In this document: positions 48,717 to 56,639 of the stretch, piece by piece
Numbering within the stretch: position 1 is the first letter of the stretch
Layout of the letters: each line of letters opens with the position of its first letter
Assembly: GCF_018327705.1 (NCBI RefSeq)
Contig: NZ_BNEM01000002.1
Span: 3,410,001-3,474,000, forward strand
Source of the DNA: Catellatospora sp. TT07R-123
GTDB taxonomy: Bacteria; Actinomycetota; Actinomycetes; Mycobacteriales; Micromonosporaceae
Direction of reading: 5' to 3'
DNA: 64,000 nucleotides
The notes under the pieces: generated by a model
What the model was told of the DNA's origin: nothing
The model's database searches: none
What the model saw: the letters and a program-made list of their open reading frames with translations, nothing else
Position numbers and translations under genes: made by a program

Positions 48717-51700
48717 TCAGGCGCGGGGCTTCTCCCGCATCTCGAAGGTCTCGATGACATCGCCGACCTGCAGGTTGCCGTAGCCGCCCAGGGTCAGACC
48801 GCACTCGAAGCCCTCGCGGACCTCGGTCGCGTCGTCCTTGAACCGCTTGAGCGAGCTGATCGACGCGTGCTCCGCCACGACGGTGCCGTCGCGGACCACC
48901 CGGGCCTTGGCGTTGCGCCGCAGCAGACCGGACCGCACGAGGCAACCGGCGATGAGACCCACCTTGGACGAGCGGAAGACCTCGCGGACCTCCGCCGAAC
49001 CCAGGGCGACCTCCTCGTACTCCGGCTTGAGCATGCCCTTGAGGGCCGCCTCGATCTCGTCGATGGCCTGGTAGATGACCGTGTAGTAACGGATCTCCAC
49101 ACCGGCGCGGTCGGCCAGGTCGCGGGCCTGGTCCATCGGGCGCACGTTGAAGCCGATGATGATCGCGGTCGAGTTCGCCGAGGCGGACGCCAGGTTGACG
49201 TCGTTCTCGGTGATCGCGCCGACGCCGCGGTGGATGATCCGAAGCTGGATCTCCTCCGGGATCGGCAGCTTGACCAGCGCGTCCTCGAGGGCTTCCACGG
49301 AGCCGGAGACATCGCCCTTGATGATGAGGTCGAGCGAGGTGCGCTCGCCCTCCTTGATCTTCTCGAGCAGGTTCTCCAGCGACACCCGGCCGCGCAGGCT
49401 CGCCTGCTCGGCCGCCCGCTTGCGGGCCTGGCGCTGCTCGGCGATCTGGCGCACCGTGCGGTCGTCGTCGGCCGCCAGGAAGGTGTCACCCGCACCCGGC
49501 ACCGCGGTCAGACCGAGCACCATGACCGGTCGGGCCGGACCCGCGTAGGCGAGCGGCTGGCCGTTCTCGTCCAGCATCGCCCGGACGCGACCGTAGGCGT
49601 TGCCCGCCACGATCGAATCGCCGACGTTGAGCGTGCCCTTCTGCACCAGGACCGTCGCCACCGGGCCGCGGCCCTTGTCGAGCCGGGCCTCGATGGCCAG
49701 ACCCTGGGCGTGGCCGTCGATCGGAGCGAGCAGCTCCAGCGACGCGTCCGCGGTCAGCAGCACCGCCTCCAGGAGGCCGTCGATGTTGAGACGGCTCTTG
49801 GCGGAGATGTCGACGAACATGGTCTCGCCGCCGTACTCCTCGGCGACCAGGCCGTACTCGGTGAGCTGCTGGCGCACCTTGCCGGGGTTGGCCTCGGGCT
49901 TGTCGATCTTGTTCACCGCGACCACGATCGGCACGTCGGCCGCCTTGGCGTGGTTGAGCGCCTCGATCGTCTGCGGCATGACGCCGTCATCGGCCGCGAC
50001 GACCAGCACCACGATGTCGGTGGCCTGGGCACCACGGGCACGCATGGCGGTGAACGCCTCGTGACCCGGGGTGTCGATGAACGTGATCGCGCGGTCCTCA
50101 CCGTCGTGCTCGACGTGCACCTGGTACGCGCCGATGTGCTGGGTGATGCCGCCGGCCTCGCCCTCGACCACGTTCGCCGACCGGATCGCGTCCAGCAGCT
50201 TGGTCTTACCGTGGTCGACGTGACCCATGACGGTCACCACCGGCGGACGGCTGACCAGACGCTCCTCGTCGACGTCGGCGTCGAGGTCGATGTTGAACCG
50301 CGCGAGCAGCTCGCGGTCCTCGTCCTCCGGGCTGACGATCTGCACCTCGAAGCCGAGGTGCTCACCGAGCAGCATCAGGTCGTCGTCGGTGCAGGACTGG
50401 GTCGCCGTCACCATGATGTTCAGGTTGAACATCTCCTGGACGAGCGAGCCCGGGTTGGCGTTGATCCGGTCGGCGAAGTCCGACAGCGAGGCGCCGCGCG
50501 GCAGCCGGACCATCTGGCCCTGACCACGCGGTGCGCCCGAGCTCATCGTGGGCGCGGACAGGTTGTCGAACTCTTGACGCCGCTGCTTCTTGGACTTGCG
50601 GCCGCGCGACTTGCCGCCGCCACGACCGAAGGCACCTGCGGCACCGCCGCCACGACCGCGACCACCCGCGCCGCCACCGCCACCGGGACGGCCTGCGCCG
50701 CCCGCGGGCGGGGCACCGGTGCCACCACCGGGACCGCCACGGAAGCCGCCACCGCCGCCGGGAGCACCACCGGGACGGAAGCCGGTGCCGGCACCGCCGC
50801 CACCAGGACCGCCACGGAAGCCGCCGCCACCGCCGCCGCCACCGGGACCGCCGCGGAAGCCACCGCCGCCGCCACCGGGACGACCCGCGCCGCCGCCGCC
50901 ACCGGGACGACCCGCGCCGCCGCCGGGGCCACCCGGACGGGCCGGGCGCTGGCTGGGCATGGAGGCCGGGTTGGGCCGAGGCGGCATCGAGGCCGGGCTG
51001 GGCCGAGGCGGCATGGAGGCCGGGTTCGGCCGGGGCATGCCCGCCGGGGACGGACGCGACGGAGCCGCGCCGCCCGACGAGATGCCGAACGGGTTGTTGC
51101 CGCCGCTGCGCGGCGGACGGTTGCCACCCGGAGCGCCGGGACGGCCCTCACGGTTGCCGCCCTCGCCGCGCGGACCGGCCGGACGGTCACCGCGATCGCG
51201 GTCACGGTCACGACCGCCCTCGGGACGCGGGCCACCACCGGGGCCGCTGGGACGCCCGTCACGGCGGTCGCCGCCGGGCGCGCCGGGACGCCCGGCCGGG
51301 GCTCCCGGACGGGCTCCGCCTGCCGCGGACGAGCCGGGGCGGGGCGGCATGAAGCTGGGCTTGGGGCCGTCACCGCGAGGGGTGTCCTCGCGCTGGCTGC
51401 GAGCAGCCTGCTGGGCCGCGCGCGCGGCCTCCTGCTCGGCCTTGAGCGCCGAGGCACGCGCCTCGGCCGCCGCGACCTCGATGTCGTGGGCGCTGGCCGG
51501 CTTAGCGACCGGCGTCGGCGGCACCATCGACACGGGCGGCTTCGGCTTCATCACCGAAGGCGCCACCGCGGGCTTCTTGGGGGGCGCCGGCCTGGCCGTC
51601 ACCCGGGGTTCGTTCGTGGTCTCCGCTGCGGTCGCCGCCGAGGCCGGTGCCGAATGCGACGAGCTCGGGGAGGAACCCCCGGAGCCTGCCGCGAAGGCGT

Positions 51701-51845
51701 TCTTCAGCCGTCGGGCGACGGGAGCTTCCACGGTGCTCGACGCGGTCTTGACGAACTCGCCCATCTCCTTGAGTTTGGCGAGAACGTCCTTACTCTCGAC
51801 GCCGAGCTCCTTCGCAAGCTCGTGTACGCGGGCCTTGCCTGCCAC
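48717..51845 (-). CDS. infB: translation initiation factor IF-2
   Basis: A 1042-residue GTPase positioning initiator tRNA on the 30S subunit. GTP motifs are [14 protein letters not shown] (about residue 540), DTPGHEAF and NKIDKPEAN; the C-terminal domains follow. The N-terminus has the IF2-N helix ([20 protein letters not shown]). Between about residues 130 and 430 is a very long low-complexity Pro/Arg/Gly region, ending in Gly-rich blocks such as [10 protein letters not shown]; its DNA is extremely repetitive. GTG 51845 follows GAGGAG. Standard position after ylxR. Confidence 0.95.
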   Translation of the reverse strand: MAGKARVHELAKELGVESKDVLAKLKEMGEFVKTASSTVEAPVARRLKNAFAAGSGGSSPSSSHSAPASAATAAETTNEPRVTARPAPPKKPAVAPSVMKPKPPVSMVPPTPVAKPASAHDIEVAAAEARASALKAEQEAARAAQQAARSQREDTPRGDGPKPSFMPPRPGSSAAGGARPGAPAGRPGAPGGDRRDGRPSGPGGGPRPEGGRDRDRDRGDRPAGPRGEGGNREGRPGAPGGNRPPRSGGNNPFGISSGGAAPSRPSPAGMPRPNPASMPPRPSPASMPPRPNPASMPSQRPARPGGPGGGAGRPGGGGGAGRPGGGGGGFRGGPGGGGGGGGFRGGPGGGGAGTGFRPGGAPGGGGGFRGGPGGGTGAPPAGGAGRPGGGGGAGGRGRGGGAAGAFGRGGGKSRGRKSKKQRRQEFDNLSAPTMSSGAPRGQGQMVRLPRGASLSDFADRINANPGSLVQEMFNLNIMVTATQSCTDDDLMLLGEHLGFEVQIVSPEDEDRELLARFNIDLDADVDEERLVSRPPVVTVMGHVDHGKTKLLDAIRSANVVEGEAGGITQHIGAYQVHVEHDGEDRAITFIDTPGHEAFTAMRARGAQATDIVVLVVAADDGVMPQTIEALNHAKAADVPIVVAVNKIDKPEANPGKVRQQLTEYGLVAEEYGGETMFVDISAKSRLNIDGLLEAVLLTADASLELLAPIDGHAQGLAIEARLDKGRGPVATVLVQKGTLNVGDSIVAGNAYGRVRAMLDENGQPLAYAGPARPVMVLGLTAVPGAGDTFLAADDDRTVRQIAEQRQARKRAAEQASLRGRVSLENLLEKIKEGERTSLDLIIKGDVSGSVEALEDALVKLPIPEEIQLRIIHRGVGAITENDVNLASASANSTAIIIGFNVRPMDQARDLADRAGVEIRYYTVIYQAIDEIEAALKGMLKPEYEEVALGSAEVREVFRSSKVGLIAGCLVRSGLLRRNAKARVVRDGTVVAEHASISSLKRFKDDATEVREGFECGLTLGGYGNLQVGDVIETFEMREKPRA

Positions 51846-52022
51846 TGCACTCCTCACTCCGAGGCCGCGCGGGCACTGACCCGCCACGACCTCACTTGTG
51901 CACTTGAAGCCTGATCATTTCAGCGACTTCATCGTGTGCCCATGTCGATTTCCTACCTTGCTCTGATCCTCAGACGCTGCACAGGTGCTGCGTCTACGGT
52001 GGTCCGCCAGTGATGGTGGCGA

Positions 52023-52037
52023 CGATCCTTCGGATCG
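52023..52037 (-). terminator. small hairpin in the ylxR-infB gap
   Basis: CGATCC-TTC-GGATCG at 52023-52037 forms a 6-bp stem, 20 bases beyond the ylxR stop. The 211-base gap between ylxR and infB is long for this operon and may hold an internal promoter. Confidence 0.4.
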
Positions 52038-52056
52038 GATCGTGACCCAGCAGGCC

Positions 52057-52377
52057 TCACGGCCCCTGGATCGCCTCGGTCAACTCACCGGTGTCCAGGA
52101 CACCGGCGATACGCAGCGCACGCCCGAAGGCGCGGCGCCGCAGCGCCGACTCGAGACAGGCCGCAGTCGGGTGGATGTGCGCCCCGCGGCCGGTCATCGC
52201 ACGCCGTCGATCGGGCCGGAGGCTGAACTGGTCAGCACCCGACTCCACCGCGACGACACGTAGTAAATCGATAGCAGACGCCCGTTGCCTACACCCGACG
52301 CACGTGCGCACCGGAGGTGGCACAGGCGTAACAGATGAGGCCGCCGCTTGCGGTGCGGGCCGCGTGCGTCGTACCAC
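52057..52377 (-). CDS. ylxR: YlxR family RNA-binding protein
   Basis: A 106-residue basic protein of the YlxR family, conserved between nusA and infB, linked to RNase P or transcription control in other bacteria. The motifs RTCVGCRQRAS and TGRGAHIHPTAACLE are diagnostic. GTG 52377 is the start; a later start within the Ala/Pro-rich N-terminus is possible. The gene is 15 bases downstream of nusA. Confidence 0.9.
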   Translation of the reverse strand: MVRRTRPAPQAAASSVTPVPPPVRTCVGCRQRASAIDLLRVVAVESGADQFSLRPDRRRAMTGRGAHIHPTAACLESALRRRAFGRALRIAGVLDTGELTEAIQGP

Positions 52378-52392
52378 CGAATAAGTCTACCC

Positions 52393-53451
52393 CTATGCGG
52401 AGACGGGGGTGCCGCCCGGCTCCGTCTCGTGATCAGCACCGCTTCGGGGCGGCCGGGCGGCGCCGCCGGGCACGTCCGCCGCGTCGGACCGGATGTCGAT
52501 CCGCCAGCCGGTCAGCCGGGCCGCCAGCCTGGCGTTCTGGCCCTCCCGGCCGATCGCCAGCGACAGCTGGTAGTCCGGCACGGTCACGCGGGCGGCGCGG
52601 GCGGCCAGATCCACCACCTCGATCTTGAGCGCCTTGGCGGGCGACAGCGCGTTGCCGACGAACTCGGCCGGGTCGTCCGACCAGTCGATAATGTCGATCT
52701 TCTCACCGTGCAGCTCGCTCATGACGGCGCGCACACGCTGGCCCATCGGCCCGATGCAGGCGCCCTTCGGGTTCACCCCGGGCACGTTCGAGCGCACCGC
52801 GATCTTGGTACGGTGACCTGCCTCACGCGCGATCGCGGCGATCTCCACGGTGCCGTCGGCGATCTCGGGCACCTCCAGCGCGAACAGCTTCTTCACCAGC
52901 GCCGGGTGCGAGCGCGACAGCGTCACCTGCGGGCCGCGGAAGCTCTTCGCGACGTGTACGACCACGCACCGGATCCGCTGGCCGTGCGGGTACGTCTCGC
53001 CCGGCACCTGCTCCGACTGCGGCAGCACCGCCTCGACCTTGCCCAGGTCGACCGAGACGATGCCCTTCTCCGTGCGGCTCTCGTGCGCCTGGATGACGCC
53101 GGTCACCAGGTCGCCGTCGCGGTTGACGTACTCGCCGAAGTGCACCTCGTCGGTGGCCTCGCGCAGGCGCTGCAGGATGACCTGCTTGGCGGTCATCGCG
53201 GCGATGCGGCCGAAGTCGTGCGGGGTGTCGTCCCACTCGCGCACCATGTCGCCGCTGTCGGCGTCGTACTCCTGCGCGAACACGACGGCCGCGCCGGAGT
53301 GCCGGTTGATCTCGACGCGGGCGTGCGACTGCGCGCCGTCGGTGTGCCGGTATGCGGTGAGCAGCGCCGATTCGATCGCCTGGAGGATGGTCTCCTCCGA
53401 GATCTCCTTGTCACGTGCCAGCGCCCGCAGGGCCGCAAGATCGATGTTCAC
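52393..53451 (-). CDS. nusA: transcription termination/antitermination factor NusA
   Basis: A 352-residue RNA polymerase-binding factor. N-terminal domain ([17 protein letters not shown]), S1 domain ([20 protein letters not shown]) and two KH domains ([20 protein letters not shown], and [20 protein letters not shown]) are all present. The C-terminal acidic repeats of E. coli NusA are absent, as in other actinomycetes. GTG 53451 overlaps the rimP stop by four bases. Confidence 0.95.
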   Translation of the reverse strand: MNIDLAALRALARDKEISEETILQAIESALLTAYRHTDGAQSHARVEINRHSGAAVVFAQEYDADSGDMVREWDDTPHDFGRIAAMTAKQVILQRLREATDEVHFGEYVNRDGDLVTGVIQAHESRTEKGIVSVDLGKVEAVLPQSEQVPGETYPHGQRIRCVVVHVAKSFRGPQVTLSRSHPALVKKLFALEVPEIADGTVEIAAIAREAGHRTKIAVRSNVPGVNPKGACIGPMGQRVRAVMSELHGEKIDIIDWSDDPAEFVGNALSPAKALKIEVVDLAARAARVTVPDYQLSLAIGREGQNARLAARLTGWRIDIRSDAADVPGGAARPPRSGADHETEPGGTPVSA

Positions 53452-54116
53452 CGCTCTTCTCCTTCGTCATCCGGCCCAGCCTCGTCGTCGTCGAGGTCGT
53501 CCGACTCGTCGTCGTCCCCGTCGTCACCGAACTCGGCGAGCTCCTCATCGGAGATCTCGTTCATCCGCTTGAACTCGACCTGCACCCGGCCCGGCCCCAG
53601 CGCGTCGTACGCGATCTCGGTCACCTTGCCGTCCACGTCGAACGTCACGCCCGCGCCGTCGGCGTCGGTGATCCGACCCGTCAGCGTCTTGTCGCCCGCC
53701 TTCACCTTGACCAGGCGGCCCACGTTGCGCGCCCAGTGCCTGGGCAGCGTCAGCGGCCGGTCGACCCCGGGCGAGGAGACCTCCAGCTGGTACTCGCCCC
53801 GGATCAGGTCGACGCCGGACTCCTCCGCCTCGTCCAGGGCCCGGGAGACCGCCCGGGAGACCTCGGCGATCGCGTCCAGGCCGACCCCGCCGTCGCCGTC
53901 GACCACCACCTGCACCAGGTGCCTGCGGCCGACCTGCTTGAGCGTCAGGTCGTCCAGGTCGTAGCCCGTCTCGGCGACCACCGGCTCGATCACCTCGCGC
54001 AGCCGGGCGCGCCGGGCGGCGAGCTCGGGCGCGGGGGTGCGCGGTGGCGGCGCGGCGGCCGGCCGGGCGGACGGACGACCCGTCTGACGACCTGCGGCAC
54101 GACCACGCTGAGCCAT
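53448..54116 (-). CDS. rimP: ribosome maturation factor RimP
   Basis: A 222-residue factor for 30S assembly. The core carries [20 protein letters not shown], the [15 protein letters not shown] signature and [19 protein letters not shown]. An Arg/Pro/Ala extension of about 30 residues precedes it and an acidic Asp/Glu tail follows. ATG 54116 is the start. First gene of the rimP-nusA-ylxR-infB operon, with a long structured leader upstream. Confidence 0.93.
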   Translation of the reverse strand: MAQRGRAAGRQTGRPSARPAAAPPPRTPAPELAARRARLREVIEPVVAETGYDLDDLTLKQVGRRHLVQVVVDGDGGVGLDAIAEVSRAVSRALDEAEESGVDLIRGEYQLEVSSPGVDRPLTLPRHWARNVGRLVKVKAGDKTLTGRITDADGAGVTFDVDGKVTEIAYDALGPGRVQVEFKRMNEISDEELAEFGDDGDDDESDDLDDDEAGPDDEGEER

Positions 54117-54181
54117 CTGAGGGCACCCCTCTCGGTGATATGTCGACTGCGCAGAGCGTAACCCGCGAGCTGGGCTGTCTC

Positions 54182-54294
54182 GGCATAGGCTCTGCGGCCT
54201 TAATCGGTGTCTTCCTCCGCCTTCGCTCCGGAAGACACTGAGCGGCCTGCAACCGCCTATGCCTGATGGGAAGCTCTTGGCTGCGCCATTAGGC
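54182..54294 (-). other. structured leader upstream of the rimP operon
   Basis: Nested complementary segments lie 66-178 bases upstream of rimP: GGCATAGGC (54182-54190) with GCCTATGCC (54255-54263) as an outer 9-bp stem, and GTGTCTTCC (54207-54215) with GGAAGACAC (54230-54238) as an inner one. A further imperfect stem is GCCTGATGG (54261-54269) with CCATTAGGC (54286-54294). The layout suggests a folded 5' leader. It does not fit a tRNA (no T-loop). Possible autoregulatory RNA of this operon. Confidence 0.4.
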
Positions 54295-54325
54295 AAAGCA
54301 TGCCGCCATCGGGAAGACTGGCGCG

Positions 54326-54850
54326 GTGCGGACACGGGCAGATGATCGTAGCGGGCCGGGCGGGCCGCAGGCCAATCGGCGCGACCTGCTGCGCGGCGGG
54401 GTGCTGGCCGGCGTGCTGGCGGGCGGCGTGCTCGTCACCGCGTCGGGCTGCGGCCTGCTCGGCGGCGGGCCCGACACCCCGCCCCCGCCGGACGCGCTGA
54501 CCGGCCTGCTCGCGGGCACCTGGTCCCTGATCGCGGCGTACGACTCGGCACTGACCGCCATGCCCGACCTCGGCCCCCTGCTGGGCCCGCTGCGCGAGAC
54601 GCACCGCGCGCACGCCGAGGCGCTGACCGCCGTGATGAGCCCGCGCCCGTCGGCGCAGGCGTTCGGCCCGGCCAGCCTCGCCCCGGCCGCCGGGGACCGC
54701 AAAGCAGTGATCACCGCGCTGCGCACCGCCGAGCTGAACGGCGGCAAGCAGGCCGCCGAGGTGTGCGTGTCCACCACCGCCGCCCGCGCCACGCTGGTCG
54801 GCGAGATCGCCGTGGCCCGCGCCACGCACCTGGAGGTGCTGGTCCCGTGA
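54326..54850 (+). CDS. Tat-exported lipoprotein, unknown function
   Basis: A 174-residue putative lipoprotein. The N-terminus has a twin-arginine motif (NRRDLLRGG), a hydrophobic stretch and the lipobox TASGC with C42 as the lipidated residue. The mature part is helical (LLAGTWSLIAAYDSAL; LRETHRAHAEALTAVM) and has His/Glu residues spaced as in ferritin-like proteins. GTG 54326 is the start. Its stop overlaps the start of the ferritin-like gene by four bases, so the pair is likely functional together at the cell surface. Confidence 0.75.
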   Translation: MRTRADDRSGPGGPQANRRDLLRGGVLAGVLAGGVLVTASGCGLLGGGPDTPPPPDALTGLLAGTWSLIAAYDSALTAMPDLGPLLGPLRETHRAHAEALTAVMSPRPSAQAFGPASLAPAAGDRKAVITALRTAELNGGKQAAEVCVSTTAARATLVGEIAVARATHLEVLVP

Positions 54851-55281
54851 GCAGTGTGCTGGGCGAGCGGCTCGCCGCCGCACTGGCGGCGGAATATGCC
54901 GCGATCTTCGCCTACGGGCGGCTGGGCGTGCTGCTGGACAAGGCGGGCAAGGAGCTGGCCCGGACCGTCCAGGAGGGGCACCGGGTGCGGCGCGACGCGC
55001 TGCTGGTGCAGCTGGCGGCCCTGAAGGTGGATCCGCCCGCCGCCCAGGCGGGCTACGCGATGCCGTTCCCGGTCACCGACAAGCCGTCGGCGCTGAAGCT
55101 CGCCGCGTACATCGAGGACAGGGTGGCGGCGACGTGGCGCGCCGCGCTGGCCCCGGCCGAGGGCGAGGTGCGCAAGCAGGTGCTGGCGGCCTACACCGAC
55201 GCGGCGGTGCGCGGTGCCCACTGGCGCCGCCTCGCGGGCCTCACCCCCGTCACCGTCACCTATCCCGGCCGCCCCGCCTAA
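54847..55281 (+). CDS. DUF4439 ferritin-like protein
   Basis: A 144-residue four-helix protein of the DUF4439 ferritin-like family. Helices include LAAALAAEYAAIFAYGRLGV, with a Glu plus Tyr typical of ferritin-like metal sites, and EGHRVRRDALLVQL with a Glu-x-x-His pair; YIEDRVAATWRAAL follows. Metal binding is inferred; a redox role is unproven. No signal peptide. GTG 54847 overlaps the lipoprotein stop by four bases. Confidence 0.78.
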   Translation: MSSVLGERLAAALAAEYAAIFAYGRLGVLLDKAGKELARTVQEGHRVRRDALLVQLAALKVDPPAAQAGYAMPFPVTDKPSALKLAAYIEDRVAATWRAALAPAEGEVRKQVLAAYTDAAVRGAHWRRLAGLTPVTVTYPGRPA

Positions 55282-55313
55282 CCCCCGCAGCGACCTGCTT
55301 CTTTAGGACACTG

Positions 55314-55348
55314 TTGCGCTGACCATACCGCGTATGCATACTCAGTAG
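55314..55348 (+). promoter_or_regulatory. promoter and 24-bp dyad upstream of the padR gene
   Basis: TTGCGC (55314-55319), 17 bases, then CATACT (55337-55342) forms a plausible promoter. Overlapping it is a dyad centred on the perfect palindrome GTATGCATAC (55332-55341), extended to 55325-55348 by TAC/GTA arms. The ATG at 55351 lies right where transcription would begin and has no ribosome site, so the mRNA is probably leaderless. Likely PadR operator. Confidence 0.65.
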
Positions 55349-55350
55349 TC

Positions 55351-55923
55351 ATGTCAATCAGGCACGGGCTGCTCGCGCTGCTCGAACGCGGGCCGCGCTA
55401 CGGATACCAGCTCAGGGCGGAGTTCGAGGACTCCACCGGGTCCACCTGGCCGCTCAACATCGGCCAGGTCTACACGACCCTCAACCGACTCGAACGTGAC
55501 GGGATGGTGCGGGCGCTGCCGGAGAACGACGGGGGGCAGCGGCCGTACGAGATCACCGACACCGGCCGGACCGAGCTCGCACTCTGGTTCGCCACCCCGA
55601 TCGCCCGCGCCGACCGCCCCCGCGACGAGCTGGCGATCAAGCTCGCGCTGGCGCTGACGACCCCGGGCGTCGACGTCCGGGCGGTGGTGCAGACCCAGCG
55701 CACCGCCACGATGCGCGCGCTACAGGAGTACACCCGGCTCAAGCGCGGCGACGCCGAGCTGCCCTGGCGGCTCGTGCTCGACGCGATGATCTTCCAGTCC
55801 GAGGCCGAGCTGCGCTGGCTCGACCACTGCGAGACCGCGCTGGTGCGATTTCGGCCAGGCCCGCCGGCGCCGCTCCCGACCCACGACGACACCCCCGCGA
55901 CGGCCCGGGAGGCCCAGGCATGA
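55351..55923 (+). CDS. PadR family transcriptional regulator
   Basis: A 190-residue repressor-type regulator. The winged helix is clear: IRHGLLALLERGPRYGYQLR, NIGQVYTTLNRLERDGMV and RPYEITDTGRTELALW. The C-terminal helical domain (about 90-165) is for dimerisation and ligand sensing. It overlaps the ABC transporter ATPase by four bases and thus heads a padR-ATPase-permease operon, the common arrangement in which PadR represses its own operon until a drug or stress signal binds. Confidence 0.92.
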   Translation: MSIRHGLLALLERGPRYGYQLRAEFEDSTGSTWPLNIGQVYTTLNRLERDGMVRALPENDGGQRPYEITDTGRTELALWFATPIARADRPRDELAIKLALALTTPGVDVRAVVQTQRTATMRALQEYTRLKRGDAELPWRLVLDAMIFQSEAELRWLDHCETALVRFRPGPPAPLPTHDDTPATAREAQA

Positions 55924-56639
55924 CCCCGATCCTGGAGTTGCGTGAAGTGCACCGCACCCACGGCAGCGGCGAGGCCGCCGTGCACGCGCTGCGCGGCGTC
56001 ACCCTCGAAGTGGCCGCGGGCGAGCTCGTCGCCGTCATGGGCCCGTCCGGCTCCGGCAAGTCCACCCTGCTCAACCTGGCGGGCGGCCTGGACTCCCCCG
56101 GTTCCGGCGAGGTGCTGGTCGAGGGCCGGGCCCTGTCCACGCTCAGCCGCCGCGACCTGGCCGGGCTGCGCCGCCACCGCGTCGGATACGTCTTCCAGGC
56201 GCTCAACCTGCTGCCCAGCCTCACCGCCGCCGAGAACGTGGCCCTGCCGCTGGAACTCGACGGCGTCTCGGCCCGCAAGGCCCGCCCGCAGGCCGAGGCC
56301 GCCCTGGCCGAGGTCGAGTTGGACGGGTACGCCGACCGCTTCCCCGACGAGATGTCCGGCGGCCAGCAGCAGCGCGTCGCCATCGCCCGCGCGCTGGTCG
56401 GGCAGCGGCGGCTGGTGCTGGCCGACGAGCCGACCGGCGCGCTGGACTCGCAGACCGGCGAGGCGGTGCTGCGGCTGCTGCGCGCCCGCGTCGACGCCGG
56501 GGCGGCCGCGGTGCTGGTCACCCACGAGGCCCGGCACGCCGGCTGGGCGGACCGGGTGGTCTTCCTGCGCGACGGCGTCATCGTGGACACCTCGGGCCCG
56601 CTGGCGCGGCCGGAGCAGTTGCTGGAGACGACGGCATGA
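55920..56639 (+). CDS. ABC transporter ATP-binding protein (MacB/LolD type)
   Basis: A 239-residue ATPase. Walker A GPSGSGKST (residues 41-49), Q-loop YVFQALNLLPSLTAAENV, signature MSGGQQQRVAIARAL, Walker B RLVLADEPTGALD and the H-loop VLVTHEA are all present. The LPSLTAAENV segment after the Q-loop is typical of ATPases pairing with FtsX-type permeases. ATG 55920 overlaps the padR stop and its end overlaps the permease start, so subunit synthesis is coupled. Confidence 0.94.
   Translation: MTPILELREVHRTHGSGEAAVHALRGVTLEVAAGELVAVMGPSGSGKSTLLNLAGGLDSPGSGEVLVEGRALSTLSRRDLAGLRRHRVGYVFQALNLLPSLTAAENVALPLELDGVSARKARPQAEAALAEVELDGYADRFPDEMSGGQQQRVAIARALVGQRRLVLADEPTGALDSQTGEAVLRLLRARVDAGAAAVLVTHEARHAGWADRVVFLRDGVIVDTSGPLARPEQLLETTA

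Noticed and set aside
50540-51460. Separate plus-strand proline-rich protein
   Set aside because: It is the complement of the Gly-rich codons of infB; the minus-strand frame is anchored by conserved IF-2 domains.
54182-54263. An initiator tRNA upstream of rimP, as found in some bacteria
   Set aside because: The 82-base stem structure has no T-loop GTTCRA, no D-loop GG and no CCA-side pairing of tRNA type; kept only as a structured leader.
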